In this document: positions 22,611 through 30,771 of the stretch, piece by piece
Layout of the letters: each line of letters begins with the position of its first letter
Numbering within the stretch: the first letter of the stretch is position 1
Source of the DNA: Opitutales bacterium
GTDB taxonomy: Bacteria; Verrucomicrobiota; Verrucomicrobiia; Opitutales; Coraliomargaritaceae
DNA length: 41,982 nucleotides
Reading direction: 5' to 3'
Assembly (NCBI GenBank): GCA_030729385.1
Contig: JANQXM010000007.1
Location: 1 to 41,982 of the forward strand
Program-made: the position numbers and the translations under genes
Notes under the pieces: generated by a model
Told to the model about the DNA's origin: nothing
Seen by the model: only the letters and a program-made list of their open reading frames with translations
Database searches by the model: none

Positions 22611-24146
22611 ATGCGATTCAAAAACATTCTACTCACTACATTTACCGCAATCCTCTATCATTTCTCTGCAAGTTGTGCCTGGGCACAGGAAAAGAGCTTG
22701 GATGCAACCATCAACGAGGCCGTCGCACCCTGGACTGATCGCATTTTCAAAATCATTTTCTTCGCGCCGATCACCATCGCGGGGCAACCAATTCCATTCA
22801 TTTTAATTTGGCTCGCAGGCACAGGCATCTTCCTGACCTTTCACTTCAAGTTCATTAACCTGCGCGCCTTGGGATTAGCCTGCCGCACCGTTCGTGGCAA
22901 ATACTCATCGCCTTCAGATCCAGGAGAAATCTCACATTTCCAAGCCCTCACCGCAGCCTTATCAGCCACGGTCGGTCTGGGAAATATAGCAGGCGTCGCG
23001 ATCGCCATTTCAAAAGGCGGGCCTGGTGCCGCATTTTGGATGATCGTAATCGGCTTTCTGGGGATGACTACAAAATTTGCCGAATGCACGCTCGGCGTTC
23101 GCTACCGCGATATTGATGCCAATGGTAAGGTTCAAGGCGGTCCGATGAAGTATTTGACCAAGGGCTTGGCTGAACGTGGCTGGGCAAAGTTAGGTAAGTT
23201 CCTCGGAATCACCTTCGCCATACTTTGTGTCGGAGCCTCGCTTGGTGGCGGTAACATGTTTCAAATCAATCAAGCCTGCTCGCAATTCGTAGAGATTAGC
23301 GGAGGCAGCGAAAGTATTCTAGCAAATTACCGCTGGGTTTTCGGTGCGGTTATCGCAGTGCTTGTCGCGGTAGTGATTATTGGTGGGATCCGCCGTATTG
23401 CAAATGTCACCTCACGCTTAGTGCCATTGATGTGTCTCACATACATCCTTGGCGCACTTGTGATCGTTGGCTTGCACCTAACCGAAGTCCCAGGCGCGAT
23501 TAAACTCATCATCGAACAAGCCTTCACACCAGACGCCTATGTCGGCGGCTTGATCGGAGCCATGCTCGTTGGTATTCAACGCGGAACTTTCTCTAACGAA
23601 GCAGGCATTGGATCCGCGCCGATCGCACACTCGGCAGTAAAAACGAGCAAACCTGCTAGTGAAGGTATCGTAGCATTATTGGAACCGTTCATTGACACGA
23701 TCGTCGTCTGCTCGCTGACAGCTTTGGTGATCGTCCTAACCGGCACATACGGTCCAGATCTCACAAGTGCCAACGGCATTGAAGTCACTTCACAAGCATT
23801 TGCTTCGGTCATCTCATGGTTTCCATTTGTTCTCTTCGTAGCAGTCACACTCTTTGCTATCTCAACCTTACTGTCTTGGTCATATTACGGTCAGCAAGCG
23901 TGGAACAGCCTCTTCGGCGCCGGCAAGGTTGCCGACCTTTCCTATAAAATACTTTTTTGCATCTGCATTGTGATCGGTGCAGCAGCATCACTTGGAGCAG
24001 TCACAGACTTCTCTGACGGGATGCTCTTGGGAATGTGTTTCCCAAATCTAATTGGCGTTTACTTTCTACTACCAGTTATACGAGAGGAACTGACGGCTTT
24101 TCAGTTATATGCCAAAGCGATCGACGGACAAGACGATCCTAAGTAG
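22611..24146 (+). CDS. Alanine/glycine:cation symporter (AGCS family)
   Basis: 511-residue sodium-coupled amino acid symporter of the AGCS family (TC 2.A.25), probably importing alanine or glycine. The family signatures are visible: ALTAALSATVGLGNIAGVAI near residue 110, then GGPGAAFWMIV and the hallmark GIQRGTFSNEAGIGSAPIAH near 325. About ten or eleven spans are predicted. The N-terminus (RFKNILLTTFTAILYHFSAS then CAWAQ) looks like a cleavable signal peptide, as in several AGCS proteins of this group. I chose the ATG at 22611; a TTG at 22560 would place extra polar residues first. It is divergent from the permease gene at 22486. Confidence 0.9.
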   Translation: MRFKNILLTTFTAILYHFSASCAWAQEKSLDATINEAVAPWTDRIFKIIFFAPITIAGQPIPFILIWLAGTGIFLTFHFKFINLRALGLACRTVRGKYSSPSDPGEISHFQALTAALSATVGLGNIAGVAIAISKGGPGAAFWMIVIGFLGMTTKFAECTLGVRYRDIDANGKVQGGPMKYLTKGLAERGWAKLGKFLGITFAILCVGASLGGGNMFQINQACSQFVEISGGSESILANYRWVFGAVIAVLVAVVIIGGIRRIANVTSRLVPLMCLTYILGALVIVGLHLTEVPGAIKLIIEQAFTPDAYVGGLIGAMLVGIQRGTFSNEAGIGSAPIAHSAVKTSKPASEGIVALLEPFIDTIVVCSLTALVIVLTGTYGPDLTSANGIEVTSQAFASVISWFPFVLFVAVTLFAISTLLSWSYYGQQAWNSLFGAGKVADLSYKILFCICIVIGAAASLGAVTDFSDGMLLGMCFPNLIGVYFLLPVIREELTAFQLYAKAIDGQDDPK

Positions 24147-24191
24147 TAACAAAGCCTTTCGGTCTCCTTTAAGAGCGCTAAACAATTGCCC

Positions 24192-24590
24192 TTAAATTCC
24201 AAATTCAGCCTGAAACGCGACGCACGCAGCTTCAAACTCTGAGCGTATCGGCGGGGCGCAGTCTGCAATTTGATTCAGCGCTCCGGTATCGACACTGCGT
24301 TCGATCGCGCGATAAAAAGCACTCAGTCGAGCCAATCCTAAATTACCCGCACTGCCTGCGACGAAGTGGACAACCCGACGCAATTCAGCCAGATCATTCG
24401 CTTCACAGACTCGATCTAAGCTTAGCAGTTTTTCACGGCTTTCTCCTTCAAATAAATCGAATAGCTCACGAATCAACGAGGTAGAGTCTTCGCCATCTTC
24501 AACCATTAACAGCATATCAATCTGCTCACGATCCATGATCGGAGTTTCAGAGTCATAAACCACTGAAGGAATCGATGGAGATGCTGACAT
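24192..24590 (-). CDS. Orphan histidine phosphotransfer (Hpt) domain protein
   Basis: 132-residue single-domain Hpt protein. The phospho-acceptor histidine is H75 in LRRVVHFVAGSAGNLGLARL, matching the Hpt consensus (H, then G-S-x-x-N-L-G). The surrounding helices fit a four-helix bundle: DSTSLIRELFDLFEGESREK before it and LSAFYRAIERSVDTG after it. It would shuttle phosphate between a hybrid kinase receiver and another receiver. No kinase or receiver gene is in the window, so partners are unknown. The gene starts 10 bases after the glycosyltransferase stop and is likely cotranscribed with it. Confidence 0.85.
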   Translation of the reverse strand: MSASPSIPSVVYDSETPIMDREQIDMLLMVEDGEDSTSLIRELFDLFEGESREKLLSLDRVCEANDLAELRRVVHFVAGSAGNLGLARLSAFYRAIERSVDTGALNQIADCAPPIRSEFEAACVAFQAEFGI

Positions 24591-24600
24591 AATGTTAATA

Positions 24601-25851
24601 TTAAGGCTTAGGAGTCACTGCGGAAGATATGATAGCTTCCACTTCGTCCAAATATGTATCCATGCTATGGCGATCTTGCAATCCCTCAATGCACTGCCTG
24701 GCAAGGCGCTCTCCCGCATCCGGAAAACTAATAAAGCGCTCCATAGCAGCGACTAGAGACTCAACGCTACCAGACTCAAACAAAATCGCCGTCTCACCAT
24801 CTGCGACCACTTCTCGAATACCCCCATCATTGGAAACGATGCACGGCAAACCAGACCACATGGCTTCAACTGGTGTCACTGGGAACGGGTCGTTGGCACG
24901 GCTAGTAAAGAGCAATGCATCATATTTTAAATATTTCCCTGCCAGTTGACCTGGTCGAATACCAACCATTTTCACGGAATCGCTCAGCCCCATCGCCACG
25001 ATATTCTCACGAAATGTTTTTCGCTCCAGAGGTTCACCCATTCCATAAATATCCAATGTGACTGGCACACCTTTCTTGACGAGGCATGCCACCGCATCCA
25101 AAGCGAGATCAGGCGCTTTGGTCTCTGATAGACGACCCGCCCACATGAATCGCATCGTTTTCGCATAATGCTCCTTTCGAATCAAATCCACCGGGTTCAA
25201 TGCGGAATATATGACTGGTCGATCAGTTAGGGATGTGAGACCTTCAGCAACCAACTTATCCCTTAAACAGGCACTCGCACACCATGCGTGCGACAAGTCG
25301 AGATTCGTAGCTAGGTGCACTGGCAGCTTACGTAAAATACGACGGCGGGCACCGACCCATGTCATCCACAATTTTCGAAATCCCACCGAAATTGATTTCT
25401 GCTTTCGCCACCACCAAAACCATGGGTCTCGTTCGTAGTTTTCCGACGCCAACCATTCATTGTGTAAATCATAGACAACAGGTACCCGCTTATTCTGCAG
25501 CCTCATGAATACCGAATTAGACAGGTGCATAGCATCCCAAACTAGAATGATGTCAGGTTTAAAACGTGTGACACGATAATCGACCACCGCCGCATTACCC
25601 AAATCCAAGGTCAACACTTCCTGATACGTCAGAGCCCGCAAATCGGCATCAGTATGATTTGCGCGTAGCGTTAAATCACGAAACACCCCTTTATCCGTCG
25701 CCACGCCCATAGGGGGCAACCGATGATTCGAAGTTAAAACCTGCAAGCGATGCCCTCGCTTCGACAATGCTTCAACAACTTGCTGACATCTAGCGTGGTG
25801 CCCACTACTCCCCAATGGGGGGTATAAGCTGGTTAGTATAAGGATTTTCAC
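24601..25851 (-). CDS. Glycosyltransferase, GT4-like
   Basis: 416-residue GT-B glycosyltransferase. The N-terminal acceptor domain begins KILILTSLYPPLGSSGHHAR. The Trp-rich stretch DPWFWWWRKQK (about 150) may touch the membrane. The C-terminal donor domain has MRFMWAGRLSETKAPDLALD, LDIYGMGEPLERK and the sugar-nucleotide site RANDPFPVTPVEAMWSGLPC, where the first Glu of the EX7E motif is replaced by Asp. The best start is GTG (25849-25851); a TTG nine codons upstream is possible. No wall or capsule cluster surrounds it, so its product is unknown. It is followed by the Hpt gene. Confidence 0.82.
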   Translation of the reverse strand: MKILILTSLYPPLGSSGHHARCQQVVEALSKRGHRLQVLTSNHRLPPMGVATDKGVFRDLTLRANHTDADLRALTYQEVLTLDLGNAAVVDYRVTRFKPDIILVWDAMHLSNSVFMRLQNKRVPVVYDLHNEWLASENYERDPWFWWWRKQKSISVGFRKLWMTWVGARRRILRKLPVHLATNLDLSHAWCASACLRDKLVAEGLTSLTDRPVIYSALNPVDLIRKEHYAKTMRFMWAGRLSETKAPDLALDAVACLVKKGVPVTLDIYGMGEPLERKTFRENIVAMGLSDSVKMVGIRPGQLAGKYLKYDALLFTSRANDPFPVTPVEAMWSGLPCIVSNDGGIREVVADGETAILFESGSVESLVAAMERFISFPDAGERLARQCIEGLQDRHSMDTYLDEVEAIISSAVTPKP

Positions 25852-26008
25852 TATGTAAGGTCGGGAAAACCACAGCAAACTAACGTAATCCTGTGAATCA
25901 ACCTAATATCACCGAAATGCAGAAATAAACCGCAAATACCGAGCAATTCACTACTGCCTACGTCAAAATCAAGCCGCGACTAAGCAATCTGCGCCAACCG
26001 CGATGGAC

Positions 26009-27772
26009 TTAGTGCACGAGTTCACCGAGGGCATCCAAACGAAAATTCTCGAGCAACTCCAAAATTTCAATCGATGAATTGGATTGAAGTGCTTTCTTCA
26101 CCAAGACCTTAGCGTCCTGAGAGTCCATCAGTCGGATCAAATATTTCACCTCTGGCAGTGAATTCGCAGTCAAACTCAATGAGTCTGCCCCCATCCCGAC
26201 TAGAAGTGCTGCAAAAATCGGGTCACCTGCGATTTCGCCGCAGACACTCACTGGGATATTTGCTTTCCGCCCACCATCGATAATTGCCTGTAAGGTGCGC
26301 AACACTGCCGGATGCGCAGGATCATAGAGGTGCGCAACACGGTCATTTAAACGATCGACCGCCATCAAATATTGAATCAAATCATTGGTCCCGATACTTA
26401 AAAAGTCTGTTTCGGCGGCGAGCAAATCGACAATGACAGCAGCGCTGGGCACTTCCACCATCGCGCCCACTTCAATCGCTTCATCAAAGGCTTGGCCTTC
26501 TTCCCTCAGTTCTGCCTTCACGGATTCAAGCACCTCATTCGCCCGATGAAGTTCAGGTAGTCCGCTGATCATCGGATACATCAATTTGACGTTGCCATGC
26601 GCACTCGCACGTAGAATCGCCCGCAACTGTGTCTTAAAAATCGTGATATTCTCGAGACAAAAGCGAATCGCGCGGAAGCCCATGAAGGAATTATCCTCCT
26701 TAACGGTTTCATCGCCAATCGTCTTATCGCCGCCCACATCTAAGGTTCGAATGATGACTGGGTTCTTTCCAGCCGCTTTGGCCACGGCTGCATATTCCTC
26801 GTATTGCACTGCCTCTGGCGGATAACCGTGGTGACGCAGAAAAATACCTTCCGTCCGAAAAAGGCCCACCCCGTCGGCATTCATCGCAAGAGCATGTTCC
26901 ATATCCTGCGTGCCCTCGATGTTTGCCATCAACTGAATCGGTGCGCCATCCTTCGTTTCGCTTGGCTGTGAAATCGCGGTTTGGTAAATGGCATCGAGCT
27001 TGCGGCGCTCATTCGCGAGCTTTCCGTATCTATACAGTCGCTCCTCAGAAGGATTGATGACGATCACGCCCTCATACCCATCGAGGAGAATCTGATCGCC
27101 GCTCTTGATTCGCTGAGTCGCATCACGCAGACCCACCACCGCAGGTATCCCGAGGGAACGAGCCATGATAACGGAATGGCTGGTTTTACCGCCAACATCT
27201 GTGGCGAAACCAAGCAACTTATTGCGATCCATATCCGCCGTGTCGGATGGTGTAATGTCTTCCGAGATAACGATACTGTCGTGTGGGATATGCCCCAAAT
27301 CGACTTTCGTCATCCCGATCAAATTATGCAACAGTCGGCGAGTCACATCCCGGATATCGGAAACACGCTCTTTTAGATACTCGTCTTCCATCGAGCTGAA
27401 AAAGGAAATATAACGCTGAGCGACATTATTATAACAATGCTCTACGTTCTTCTTAGAACTACGCACCTCAGCAATTACTTCTGAAATGAGCGCATTGTCC
27501 TCTAACACCATTAGGTGAGCATCAAAAATCGCTGCTTCGCCCTCACCCAAACTCTCTGCCACCTTATTGCGGACCGAGGTGATCTCCGAACGTGTTTCAA
27601 GAATGGCATGGTCCAAGCGTTCAATTTCTTGATCCACCGCACTCTCCTCCAAATCAAAAGAAGGTATGTCTAACTGCTTTTGCAGATACACCAAAGCAGT
27701 GCCATGAGCGACACCCGGCGAGGCCGGAATACCCTCTAGGATGATTTCTTCTTTGGATGTTGGATCAGACAC
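26009..27772 (-). CDS. ptsI: Phosphotransferase system enzyme I
   Basis: 587-residue EI, which takes phosphate from phosphoenolpyruvate and passes it to HPr. The N-terminal part includes EGIPASPGVAHGTALVY and the HPr-binding helices; the phospho-His is H199 in DVGGKTSHSVIMARSLGIPA. The PEP-binding barrel shows ADGVGLFRTEGIFL, FRAIRFCLE, LMYPMISG and the catalytic Cys (C511) in VSVCGEIAGDP, as well as SIGTNDLIQYLMAVDR. All key residues are present. The start is GTG (27770-27772). No HPr or EII gene is adjacent; in bacteria with few sugar EIIs the system may serve regulation, which would be inference here. Confidence 0.95.
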   Translation of the reverse strand: MSDPTSKEEIILEGIPASPGVAHGTALVYLQKQLDIPSFDLEESAVDQEIERLDHAILETRSEITSVRNKVAESLGEGEAAIFDAHLMVLEDNALISEVIAEVRSSKKNVEHCYNNVAQRYISFFSSMEDEYLKERVSDIRDVTRRLLHNLIGMTKVDLGHIPHDSIVISEDITPSDTADMDRNKLLGFATDVGGKTSHSVIMARSLGIPAVVGLRDATQRIKSGDQILLDGYEGVIVINPSEERLYRYGKLANERRKLDAIYQTAISQPSETKDGAPIQLMANIEGTQDMEHALAMNADGVGLFRTEGIFLRHHGYPPEAVQYEEYAAVAKAAGKNPVIIRTLDVGGDKTIGDETVKEDNSFMGFRAIRFCLENITIFKTQLRAILRASAHGNVKLMYPMISGLPELHRANEVLESVKAELREEGQAFDEAIEVGAMVEVPSAAVIVDLLAAETDFLSIGTNDLIQYLMAVDRLNDRVAHLYDPAHPAVLRTLQAIIDGGRKANIPVSVCGEIAGDPIFAALLVGMGADSLSLTANSLPEVKYLIRLMDSQDAKVLVKKALQSNSSIEILELLENFRLDALGELVH

Positions 27773-27807
27773 TAATTAGTTGAATGGAATGAAATGGAGG
27801 CGTGTAA

Positions 27808-27813
27808 ATTATA
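27808..27813 (-). promoter_or_regulatory. Possible -10 box for ptsI
   Basis: The minus strand has a perfect TATAAT 35 bases before the ptsI GTG, in AT-rich DNA between ispE and ptsI. No good -35 hexamer is found 16-18 bases upstream, so the promoter call is weak; ptsI may also be reached by transcription from ispE, which lies 76 bases upstream. Confidence 0.3.
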
Positions 27814-27848
27814 TTAGCTGGTGGTAAGCGAACACATTGATTTTTGAA

Positions 27849-28742
27849 TCAGCAGATGGAAGTTTCAACCCAAAATACCGAAGACCCCCACGCATTCCGA
27901 CATATTTCGTGCATTTGTGAAGGAGAAAGGCTGATTTCTTCAAGAAGAGCGAAACAACAGCTGCCACTACCACTCATTAAACAATTAATTCCTTGATTGC
28001 GAAGATCTTCCAATAAACAGGGCAGAGCCAAATACTTGCGACCAACCACAGGCTCGAAAGAATTGAATAATAATGCCGACAAGTCCTGTGATTCACTAAA
28101 TTGAGATAGCCGAGCTTCGGCCAAAGCCTCCGATTCATAGCGCTGCGGTGCTTGCGCCCGCAACTGACCGTAAGCCCAAGCGGTCTCCACCCCGAAATCC
28201 GGACGAAACAATGCCAAACGTTGCCCCTTCAGTTTGTTTGCCGCCTCCTCAGTCAAAGGCTCTATCACTTCGCCGCGACCACGCATGACCGATGGACGTG
28301 GATCTATGAAGAAAGGGCAATCAGAGCCAAGCTCAGCCGCGATCTCCATCAACTGCTGTTTCGAGAACGGCTGCTCCATGAGGGTGTTCATCCCTAGCAG
28401 GGCTGTGGAGGCATTACTGCTCCCCCCACCTAAACCAGCTCCCATCGGAATGTGCTTCTCTAGATCAAATTCAAAAAAAACGGACTGTCCGAGCTCACGA
28501 CGAAAAGCGGTCGCCGCTTTCATGACTAAATTCCCCATTCCCGTCGGCACCTGAGAATCAGTGCAACGGAGCAAGTCCGCCCCACCCGCCGCTTTGCGAA
28601 CGCTTAGGCGATCCCCAAAATCCAGAGCCACCACCACTGAAGTCAACGCATGGAACCCATCCGCCTGTGGTCCATGCACCGAAAGCATCAGGTTCACTTT
28701 GGCAGGAGATGCGAGCTCCACCGAATTTAGACAATCAGACAT
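27849..28742 (-). CDS. ispE: 4-diphosphocytidyl-2-C-methyl-D-erythritol kinase
   Basis: 297-residue GHMP kinase that phosphorylates CDP-ME at the 2-hydroxyl in the MEP isoprenoid pathway. Motifs occur in order: the substrate loop SPAKVNLMLSVHG near residue 13, the ATP-binding HIPMGAGLGGGSSNASTALL (about 99-118), the conserved DCPFF, and motif 3 LMSGSGSCCFAL near the C-terminus. The ATG at 28740-28742 opens MSDCLNSVELASPAKVN; a GTG nine codons earlier is less likely because it crowds the predicted promoter. ispD is 0.8 kb away on the other strand beyond pyrF, so two enzymes of one pathway are close. Confidence 0.95.
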   Translation of the reverse strand: MSDCLNSVELASPAKVNLMLSVHGPQADGFHALTSVVVALDFGDRLSVRKAAGGADLLRCTDSQVPTGMGNLVMKAATAFRRELGQSVFFEFDLEKHIPMGAGLGGGSSNASTALLGMNTLMEQPFSKQQLMEIAAELGSDCPFFIDPRPSVMRGRGEVIEPLTEEAANKLKGQRLALFRPDFGVETAWAYGQLRAQAPQRYESEALAEARLSQFSESQDLSALLFNSFEPVVGRKYLALPCLLEDLRNQGINCLMSGSGSCCFALLEEISLSPSQMHEICRNAWGSSVFWVETSIC

Positions 28743-28783
28743 TGCCACATATAGAAGCACCCTTTTCACGACGACCAGACAAA

Positions 28784-28812
28784 ATCATACTTTTGCACTT
28801 TGCCTCACTCAA
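28784..28812 (-). promoter_or_regulatory. Sigma-70-type promoter for ispE
   Basis: On the minus strand TTGAGT (28807-28812) and TATGAT (28784-28789) are separated by exactly 17 bases, in the 93-base gap between divergent ispE and pyrF. Transcription would start near 28777, about 35 bases before the chosen ispE ATG. The pyrF promoter was not clearly found. Confidence 0.55.
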
Positions 28813-28835
28813 AACTCCCTGCTACTACATCCATT

Positions 28836-29537
28836 ATGTCCGAAACCAAAAAATGCTCACTCATCTTAGCACTCGATGTAGAGACCCGCGAAGAAGCCTT
28901 CGCCATGTTAGATCGCTTGGGCGATTCCCTCGAATGGGTCAAAATCGGCCTCCAGCTTTTTACTGCCTACGGTCCCGACTTCGTGCGCGAAATAGCCGAC
29001 AAAGGCTATAAAGTATTCCTCGACCTGAAGCTCTACGACATTCCGAATACCGTCGCCAAAGCCGTCCAAAGCATCTCCACCCTCCCCGTGCAGTTGCTCA
29101 CGCTTCACGCATCTGGCGGCGGCGAAATGCTGGAATGGGCCAACAAAGCACGCGCCGACTACGCACCCAATCTCGACTTACTCGCGGTCACCGTGCTCAC
29201 CTCCATGAATGAGGCGCAGCTACATTCACTCAATATCAAGGCCAGCACAGAGGCTCAAGTCATCCACCTCGCCAACCTGAGTTTAAACGCCGGCATCCAA
29301 GGGCTCGTCTGCTCCTCGCTTGAACTCAACCCCCTACGTGCACGCTTCGGACAAAACCCGATCATCGTCACGCCCGGCATCCGTCCCGCTGGCAGCAGCG
29401 CTGACGAGCAAAAGCGCATCATGACTCCCCACGCAGCCGCCTGTGCCGGTTCTAGCTACATCGTCGTCGGACGCCCCATCCTAAAAGCAGACGATCCCGC
29501 GGCGGCCGCCAAAGCCATTCAAGCCGAACTCGTATAA
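28836..29537 (+). CDS. pyrF: Orotidine 5'-phosphate decarboxylase
   Basis: 233-residue OMP decarboxylase, the last step of UMP synthesis. The barrel signature is clear: ILALDVETREEAFAML near the start, WVKIGLQLF, the catalytic Lys/Asp cluster in VFLDLKLYDIPNTVAKAV, VTVLTS, and the phosphate-binding loop VTPGIRPAGSSADEQKR with VVGRPI near the end. The usual DLKFHDIPNT motif has Tyr in place of His (KLYDIP), a change outside the Lys-Asp catalytic pairs. The ATG at 28836 is preferred over an upstream TTG. It is followed by ispD after three bases, so the two are probably cotranscribed and translationally linked. Confidence 0.95.
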   Translation: MSETKKCSLILALDVETREEAFAMLDRLGDSLEWVKIGLQLFTAYGPDFVREIADKGYKVFLDLKLYDIPNTVAKAVQSISTLPVQLLTLHASGGGEMLEWANKARADYAPNLDLLAVTVLTSMNEAQLHSLNIKASTEAQVIHLANLSLNAGIQGLVCSSLELNPLRARFGQNPIIVTPGIRPAGSSADEQKRIMTPHAAACAGSSYIVVGRPILKADDPAAAAKAIQAELV

Positions 29538-29540
29538 GCA

Positions 29541-30242
29541 ATGCCCACCACAGCCATACTCCTTGCCGCTGGCAGTGGTCACCGCATGCAAGGCAGTGTC
29601 GAAGATAAAATACTGGCACCACTCAACGGCGAGCCCATCTTCCTACACAGCATACGCGCGTTTCTTGAGGCAGAGATTGTCGATCAATTCACCATCGTTT
29701 ATCGCGATGACGCGCAGCGTGATGCTCTGAACGAGGCACTCGGCCAACTGGATCTACAACACGTAAGCATCACTTGGACGATCGGCGGCGAGGAGCGACA
29801 AGACTCGGTTTACAACGCACTCGACCAACAGAACGAAGACTGTGATTACGTCTTCATCCACGACTGCGCTCGACCACTCATCAGCCCCAGTGCTCTGCAC
29901 GCACTCGATCAAGCAGTCCGCACCGACAACGCCGCCGTGCTCGCACACCCCGTCATTGATACGATCAAACGCACACCCATTGACGGCAGCACCAGACAAA
30001 TCGAACTCGAAGACCTCGAACGCAATCGCCTCTGGGCTATGGAAACACCACAAGCGTTCAGCTACACTCAAATTTTAAAGGCCTATAAAAACGTCCGCGC
30101 AAAAGGTCTAGCCATCACGGACGACACCGCAGCCGCAGCGACAATCGGGCTAAACACGACCATCGTCCCCAACGACCGCCCCAACCCAAAGATCACCACC
30201 CCCGCCGATCTCCAATACGCCGAGTGGCTTTGCCGTCAGTAG
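29541..30242 (+). CDS. ispD: 2-C-methyl-D-erythritol 4-phosphate cytidylyltransferase
   Basis: 233-residue IspD, which makes CDP-methylerythritol from MEP and CTP. The nucleotide-binding loop AILLAAGSGHRMQGSVEDKI (about 5-24) is followed by GGEERQDSVYNAL, VFIHDCARPLIS (usually HDAARP), and HPVIDTIKR. The later motifs are TPQAF, ITDDTAAA and PNPKITTPADLQYAE. All match the family. It directly follows pyrF. The sequence after its stop lacks a clear U-tract terminator but enters a repeat-rich region. Confidence 0.95.
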   Translation: MPTTAILLAAGSGHRMQGSVEDKILAPLNGEPIFLHSIRAFLEAEIVDQFTIVYRDDAQRDALNEALGQLDLQHVSITWTIGGEERQDSVYNALDQQNEDCDYVFIHDCARPLISPSALHALDQAVRTDNAAVLAHPVIDTIKRTPIDGSTRQIELEDLERNRLWAMETPQAFSYTQILKAYKNVRAKGLAITDDTAAAATIGLNTTIVPNDRPNPKITTPADLQYAEWLCRQ

Positions 30243-30254
30243 TCGATTATGGAG

Positions 30255-30274
30255 GGCGACGCTCCGTCGTCGCC
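30255..30274. repeat. Short GC hairpin after ispD
   Basis: GGCGACG (30255-30261) pairs with CGTCGCC (30268-30274) around a six-base loop, just after the ispD stop. No U-tract follows, so it is a hairpin or short palindromic repeat unit rather than a standard terminator. Confidence 0.55.
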
Positions 30275-30286
30275 GATTAATAAGTC

Positions 30287-30386
30287 GTGTAGCCACGTCA
30301 CTCTCTCGACCTGAGCTTGTCGAAGGTGTGACGTGTCATGTCCAACCCGTCTCCAACGATCGCCCCAGAGACTGGGGCGGCTACAC
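30287..30386. repeat. Palindromic element, copy 1 (100 bp)
   Basis: The ends are an 8-bp inverted repeat, GTGTAGCC and GGCTACAC. Inside are a CACGTCAC/GTGACGTG stem and a CGCCCC/GGGGCG stem with loop AGAGACT. Compared with copy 2, the loop of the first stem carries about 24 extra bases that contain CTGAGCTTGTCGAAGG, itself flanked by TCGAC/GTCGA. Confidence 0.8.
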
Positions 30387-30387
30387 A

Positions 30388-30492
30388 CAGGCACAAAAAA
30401 GCCCGCCGACTCGAAAAGTCTGACGGGCTAAAAATGGTGGGAGCTACAGAATTCGTTCCGAGGGAGCTACACGACCGACATGACCGGGCACT
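30388..30492 (-). repeat. Direct repeat A: terminator plus tRNA-Val tail
   Basis: 105 bp, nearly identical to repeat B. On the minus strand it holds a segment identical to the last 21 bases of tRNA-Val (30435-30455), then a terminator (stem 30401-30428, U-tract 30395-30400). The rest (GTTCCGAGGGAGCTAC and onward) does not match the tRNA. Confidence 0.8.
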
Positions 30493-30568
30493 GTGTAGCC
30501 ACGTCACTCTGTGACGTGTCATGTCCAGCCGTCCTTCAGAAACGCCCCAGAGACTAGGGCGGCTACAC
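30493..30568. repeat. Palindromic element, copy 2 (76 bp)
   Basis: Same family as copy 1: outer ends GTGTAGCC/GGCTACAC, an 8-bp CACGTCAC/GTGACGTG stem with a TCT loop, and a CGCCC/GGGCG stem. This is the compact form without the inserted loop. It sits exactly between direct repeats A and B. Confidence 0.8.
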
Positions 30569-30672
30569 AGACACAAAAAAGCCCGCCAACTCGAAAAGTC
30601 GACGGGCTAAAAATGGTGGGAGCTACAGAATTCGTTCCGAGGGAGTTACGCGACCGACATGACCGGGCACTG
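30568..30672 (-). repeat. Direct repeat B: terminator plus tRNA-Val tail
   Basis: 105 bp, differing from repeat A at only a few positions. The minus strand again reads the tRNA-Val 3' tail ending in CCA (30614-30634), followed by a terminator (stem 30581-30607, U-tract 30575-30580). It begins 180 bp after repeat A begins. Confidence 0.8.
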
Positions 30673-30731
30673 AGCTTGCGAAGGGAACCGGACCATCGAA
30701 GATGAGAATTCGAAACTGACAACACAGACAC

Positions 30732-30765
30732 AAAAAAAGCCCGCCAACTCGAAAAGTCGACGGGC
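30732..30765 (-). terminator. Terminator of tRNA-Val
   Basis: On the minus strand GCCCGTCGACT pairs with GAGTTGGCGGGC (stem about 11 bp, some G-U) and is followed by seven U residues. It begins six bases after the tRNA CCA end. Copies of it occur in direct repeats A and B. Confidence 0.85.
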
Positions 30766-30771
30766 TAAAAA

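Larger units (their letters stand above)
30243..30771. repeat. 529-bp non-coding repeat mosaic downstream of ispD
   Basis: No credible gene lies here. The stretch contains, from left to right: a GC hairpin (30255-30274), palindromic element 1 (30287-30386), direct repeat A (30388-30492), palindromic element 2 (30493-30568), direct repeat B (30568-30672), a short segment with a degenerate CTGAGCTTGCGAAGG, and copy C, which runs into tRNA-Val. Small open frames here repeat the same translated words because they cross the repeats, so I treat them as spurious. Confidence 0.8.
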
